Positions 60,830-64,000 of a stretch of 64,000 nucleotides of DNA are shown piece by piece (the stretch's first letter is position 1; each line of letters begins with the position of its first letter). A program made the position numbers and the translations under genes. The notes below the pieces were generated by a model, which was given only the letters and a program-made list of their open reading frames with translations, made no database searches and was not told where the DNA came from. Source of the stretch: Paraclostridium tenue (GTDB lineage: Bacteria; Bacillota; Clostridia; Peptostreptococcales; Peptostreptococcaceae). The stretch covers positions 62,001 through 126,000 of the forward strand of contig NZ_BAAACP010000003.1 in assembly GCF_039521565.1 (NCBI RefSeq), read 5' to 3'.

Positions 60830-61087
60830 ATGAGCCGTGTAGAGCGAAAACTAGAAGAAAAAAATAAGAAAAAAGCTAGAAAAGCCATTTATCGATTTAT
60901 ATTTTTAATAGTAATGACTTTTATTGTAAGCATTTGTGCATTTTTTATAGATAAAGAAGCAACACTTATGATAGGTGAAGTCAAAGAATATAATATAGAA
61001 GTTTTTATAAATAATTTTGGAAATTCTGTTATGGATACTATAAAGGATATAAAAGGGAAGTTAAGCAAACTTAATAACTTAAAATAA
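60830..61087 (+). CDS. Small membrane protein downstream of spoIIP, unrecognised
   Basis: The 85-residue protein has a strongly basic N-terminus (MSRVERKLEEKNKKKARK), one transmembrane helix (about 22-42) and a short outside tail. The positive-inside rule places the N-terminus in the cytoplasm. No family is recognised. It begins 9 nt after the spoIIP stop, so it is probably cotranscribed with gpr-spoIIP and made during sporulation; that is inference. The ribosome site is weak. Its stop codon lies inside the terminator stem. Confidence 0.75.
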   Translation: MSRVERKLEEKNKKKARKAIYRFIFLIVMTFIVSICAFFIDKEATLMIGEVKEYNIEVFINNFGNSVMDTIKDIKGKLSKLNNLK

Positions 61088-61123
61088 ATTAGGGTTATCA
61101 TTTTGATAACCCTAATTTATTTT
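61081..61123 (+). terminator. Terminator of the gpr-spoIIP operon
   Basis: A perfect stem of about 20 bp (61081-61100 with 61104-61123) around AGGGTTATCA/TGATAACCCT has a 3-nt loop. It overlaps the end of the upstream gene. Confidence 0.9.
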
Positions 61124-61220
61124 AGAAAGTAAGTCTTTAAATTGTAGTATCAATATTTACATAATGACGGATATATTATAAAATAAAAGTTATGATAATA
61201 ATAAAAAGGAGGAATAAAAG

Positions 61221-63026
61221 GTGGACAGTAAACAAAGTAGAACGAGAAATTTTAGTATAATAGCACATATAGACCATGGTAAGTCTACCTTAGCAGATAG
61301 ATTAATTCAGCATACAGGACTTGTTAGTGAAAGAGAAATGAAAGATCAGTTACTAGATAATATGGATCTTGAGAGAGAAAGAGGAATCACTATAAAGCTT
61401 CAAAATATAAGATTAGTTTATAAAGCTAAGGATGGTAATGAGTATTTCTTAAACTTAATAGATACTCCAGGACACGTAGACTTTAACTATGAAGTTTCAA
61501 GAAGTTTAGCAGCTTGTGAGGGGGCATTACTTGTAGTTGATGCAGCACAAGGTGTTGAAGCTCAAACTTTAGCTAATGTTTACTTAGCACTAGATCAAGA
61601 CTTAGAAATATTACCAGTGATAAACAAGATAGATTTACCAAGTGCAAGACCGGATGAAATAAAAGCAGAGATAGAAGATATAATAGGACTTGATGCAAGT
61701 GAAGCTCCACTTATATCGGCTAAAAGTGGTTTAAATATAGAAGATGTATTAGAAGATATAGTAAATAATGTACCAGCTCCAACAGGAGATAAAGACGCTC
61801 CTTTAAAAGCTTTAATATTTGACTCATATTATGATGCATATAAAGGTGTTGTAGCTTATGTTAGAGTATATGAAGGTACTGTTAAAAAAGGTATGACTAT
61901 AAAGATGATGAACACTAACAAAAAGTTTGAAGTAACTGAAGTTGGTGTTATGGCTCCAGGACAAAGAGAATTAGATGAGTTAAGTGCTGGAGATGTTGGT
62001 TACATTGCAGCTAGTATAAAAGATATAAGAAGTTGTAGTGTTGGTGATACAATAACTGATGCTAACAATCCAACTGATGAACCAATGCCAGGATACAAAA
62101 AAGCTACTCCGATGGTTTATTGTGGTATATATCCAGGTGAAGGTGAGAAGTACGAAAACGTAAGAGATGCTTTAGAAAAGCTTCAAGTTAACGATGCAGC
62201 TCTTGAGTTTGAAGCTGAAAGTTCAGCAGCACTTGGATTTGGATTTAGATGTGGATTCTTAGGATTATTACATATGGAAATAATCCAAGAAAGATTAGAA
62301 AGAGAATTTGACCTAAATATAATAACTACAGCTCCATCTGTTATATACAGAGTAACAAAAACTGACGGAGAAGTGGTTATGGTACAAAACCCTGCTAACT
62401 TACCAGAACGTGATGAAATAGATATGATAGAAGAGCCTATGGTAAAAGGTGATATAATAGTTCCTAAAGATTACGTAGGTACTGTTATGGAACTTTGTCA
62501 AGAAAGACGTGGGGACATGATAAATATGGAATATATAGATGAAAAGAGAGTTATGCTTCACTATGATCTTCCACTTAATGAAGTTGTTTATGACTTCTTT
62601 GATGCCCTAAAATCTAGAACAAGAGGATATGGATCACTAGATTATGAATTAAAAGGATATGTTCCTTCTAAACTTGTAAAATTAGATATATTAATAAATA
62701 AAGAACAAGTTGATGCACTTAGCTTTATAGTTCACGAAAGTAGAGCTTATCCAAGAGGTAAAGCTATGTGTGAAAAATTAAAAGGAGAAATACCAAGACA
62801 TCAATTTGCTGTGCCTATACAAGCAGCAGTTGGTAATAAGGTAGTTGCTAGAGAAACTATAAGTGCACTTAGAAAAGACGTACTTGCTAAGTGTTACGGT
62901 GGAGATATATCTCGTAAGAAGAAACTTCTTGAAAAACAAAAAGAAGGTAAGAAACGTATGAGACAAATAGGATCTGTTGAAGTTCCTCAAAAGGCGTTTA
63001 TGTCTGTATTAAAATTAGATAGTTAA
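61221..63026 (+). CDS. lepA: Elongation factor 4 (LepA)
   Basis: LepA is a ribosomal GTPase proposed to back-translocate ribosomes or aid initiation and assembly. The 601-residue protein has G1 AHIDHGKST, switch ERERGITIK, G3 DTPGHVDF, G4 NKIDLP, EF-G-like domains II, III and V, and the LepA-specific C-terminal domain with AKCYGGDISRKKKLLEKQ. The start is GTG at 61221, 8 nt after AAGGAGGAA. In Firmicutes it usually follows gpr-spoIIP, as here. Confidence 0.97.
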   Translation: MDSKQSRTRNFSIIAHIDHGKSTLADRLIQHTGLVSEREMKDQLLDNMDLERERGITIKLQNIRLVYKAKDGNEYFLNLIDTPGHVDFNYEVSRSLAACEGALLVVDAAQGVEAQTLANVYLALDQDLEILPVINKIDLPSARPDEIKAEIEDIIGLDASEAPLISAKSGLNIEDVLEDIVNNVPAPTGDKDAPLKALIFDSYYDAYKGVVAYVRVYEGTVKKGMTIKMMNTNKKFEVTEVGVMAPGQRELDELSAGDVGYIAASIKDIRSCSVGDTITDANNPTDEPMPGYKKATPMVYCGIYPGEGEKYENVRDALEKLQVNDAALEFEAESSAALGFGFRCGFLGLLHMEIIQERLEREFDLNIITTAPSVIYRVTKTDGEVVMVQNPANLPERDEIDMIEEPMVKGDIIVPKDYVGTVMELCQERRGDMINMEYIDEKRVMLHYDLPLNEVVYDFFDALKSRTRGYGSLDYELKGYVPSKLVKLDILINKEQVDALSFIVHESRAYPRGKAMCEKLKGEIPRHQFAVPIQAAVGNKVVARETISALRKDVLAKCYGGDISRKKKLLEKQKEGKKRMRQIGSVEVPQKAFMSVLKLDS

Positions 63027-63027
63027 T

Positions 63028-63058
63028 AAAAAGATGCTTATTTAAGCATCTTTTTTTT
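63028..63058 (+). terminator. Terminator after lepA
   Basis: AAAAAGATGCTT pairs with AAGCATCTTTTT around a short AT loop, followed by a run of Ts. Confidence 0.9.
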
Positions 63059-63312
63059 ATTATATTAAGCCTAATTATTAAATTTTATTATTTATAGATT
63101 TGAAGTTGTATATAAGATTAAATTTAAAATTTTTATATAGAATACTTAATAAATAATTAGAAAAATATTACTATAAATAATTAAATAAAGAGTAATTGTA
63201 AATAATAGACAAAAAAATAAATAAAAGTGTCGAAATGTATTGTTATTTATAATGAAATGTAGTAATATTCAAATTGGACATTTTAATAAATCAAAATATA
63301 AGGAGGAAAACG

Positions 63313-64000
63313 ATGAGTAACAAAGGACTTCAAAAAACTTTAGGTCTTTCAGCAGCGCTTTCTACAGTTGTAGGTATGGTTATAGGTGCAGGTGTATTCT
63401 TTAAACCTCAAGCTATATATGATGCAACAGGTGGAGCTCCAGGATTAGGTATGTTAGCATGGGTTATTGCTGGTTTCATAACTATCGCAGCAGGACTTAC
63501 AGCGGCAGAGGTTTCAGCAGCAATACCAAAAACTGGTGGTATGATGATTTATATCCAAGAGATATATGGAGAAAGATTAGGATTTTTAACAGGGTGGATG
63601 CAAACGGTATTATTCTTCCCAGCTACAGCTGCAGCACTAGGTGTAATATTTGCTCAACAAGCAGCAACAATAATAGGGCAAAATGAAAACAACATGTCAG
63701 TTGTTTTACCAATAGCGTTAGGAATTATATTATTTTTAGCTGTATTAAATACAGTTGGATCAAAATTAGGTGGAACAATACAAACTGTTGCCACTATATG
63801 TAAATTAATACCATTAGGTGTTATAATGATATTTGGATTTATAAATGGATCTGGTGATAATTCAATAACTACTCCATTAGTGGCACAAAATTTATCAGTA
63901 GGAACTGTTTTAGGACAAGTATTAATAGCAGCGTTATTTGCATATGATGGATGGATAAACGTTGGAGCTATAGCTGGAGAAATGAAAAATCCAGGGAAAG
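63313..64000 (+). CDS. APC-superfamily amino acid permease (3' truncated by window edge)
   Basis: The frame from the ATG at 63313 (ribosome site AAGGAGGAAAA) stays open to the window end, giving 229 residues. It begins MSNKGLQKTLGLSAALSTVV and has the APC helix-1 signature GMVIGAGVFFKP with the unwound GAG substrate-binding stretch. Helix 2-3 follows (AGLTAAEVSAAIPKTGG), and YDGWINVGAIAGEMKNPGK lies near helix 6, typical of LAT-type exchangers such as SteT. At least six helices are visible. It probably imports or exchanges an amino acid; the specificity cannot be told. The 286-bp AT-rich region before it holds only the lepA terminator and AT runs. Confidence 0.92.
   Translation, partial: MSNKGLQKTLGLSAALSTVVGMVIGAGVFFKPQAIYDATGGAPGLGMLAWVIAGFITIAAGLTAAEVSAAIPKTGGMMIYIQEIYGERLGFLTGWMQTVLFFPATAAALGVIFAQQAATIIGQNENNMSVVLPIALGIILFLAVLNTVGSKLGGTIQTVATICKLIPLGVIMIFGFINGSGDNSITTPLVAQNLSVGTVLGQVLIAALFAYDGWINVGAIAGEMKNPGK

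Noticed and set aside
63459..63686. 75-residue frame inside the permease gene
   Set aside because: It lies in another frame of the clear APC permease that starts at 63313, and has no ribosome site and no family features.
1..64000. Prophage, insertion sequence with transposase, CRISPR array or defence island
   Set aside because: No integrase, transposase, cas, restriction, toxin-antitoxin or phage structural gene and no regularly spaced repeats were found. Almost all genes are conserved housekeeping genes in expected order.

Overview
The window is about 64 kb of core chromosome from a low-GC (roughly 30% by eye), spore-forming, anaerobic Firmicute. Spore genes gpr and spoIIP, an Rnf ferredoxin:NAD+ complex, a flavodiiron protein, L-serine dehydratase and a selenocysteine system point to the Clostridia. 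The gene order rnf - maf - radC - mreBCD - pbp2 - minCDE - rodA - mgsA and the selD-selA-selB block resemble Peptostreptococcaceae (Clostridioides, Romboutsia, Paraclostridium relatives). The family placement is inference from remembered synteny, not from a database search. No prophage, integrase, transposase, rRNA or CRISPR array was seen.

Layout. 1-4752: rnfCDGEAB, entering from the left edge. 4911-15189: maf, radC, then the elongation and division-site genes mreBCD, PBP2, minCDE, rodA, and mgsA. 15230-16423 (minus strand): flavodiiron protein. 16697-23735: two uncharacterised conserved genes (radical SAM TIGR03960-type and DUF2344/TIGR03936-type), RNase G/E, L21-leader-rplU-prp-rpmA, obgE, yhbY. 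23961-30466: CoA-disulfide-reductase-like enzyme, then a two-component system with an FtsX-type ABC exporter. 30533-32160 (minus): mscS, recX. 32308-36795: nadD, yqeK, rsfS, and leuS behind a T-box. 37238-40692: ilvA/tdcB, ridA, sdaAB, sdaAA. 40718-42070 (minus): D,D-carboxypeptidase. 42148-49864: comEA, then selD (with an in-frame UGA), selA, selB, apbE (minus), a NusG-domain-II protein, ung and tRNA-Sec. 49909-58110: an unknown anchored protein, tcdA, a lipoprotein metallo-beta-lactamase, DUF2156, GNAT, a BMP lipoprotein, a short comEC and holA. 58114-58261: a hairpin MITE-like element. 58368-64000: rpsT (minus), gpr, spoIIP, a small membrane protein, lepA and a truncated APC permease.

Functional links. 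The Rnf complex needs covalent FMN on RnfD and RnfG, and apbE in this window encodes the flavin transferase that attaches it. SelD makes selenophosphate, SelA and tRNA-Sec make Sec-tRNA, and SelB delivers it. SelD itself needs this pathway because its active-site residue is encoded by UGA. Threonine/serine dehydratases release reactive enamines that RidA removes. ComEA is present, while ComEC lacks its usual C-terminal hydrolase domain and a matching secreted hydrolase is encoded about 3.5 kb away.

The points most worth a second look are the Sec-encoded SelD with its SECIS-like hairpin, the RnfG with two FMN-binding domains and altered flavinylation motifs, the split ComEC/MBL arrangement, the 148-bp hairpin element at 58114, the GC-rich palindrome at 19284, and two GTATAC-core palindromes upstream of fprA and ridA.
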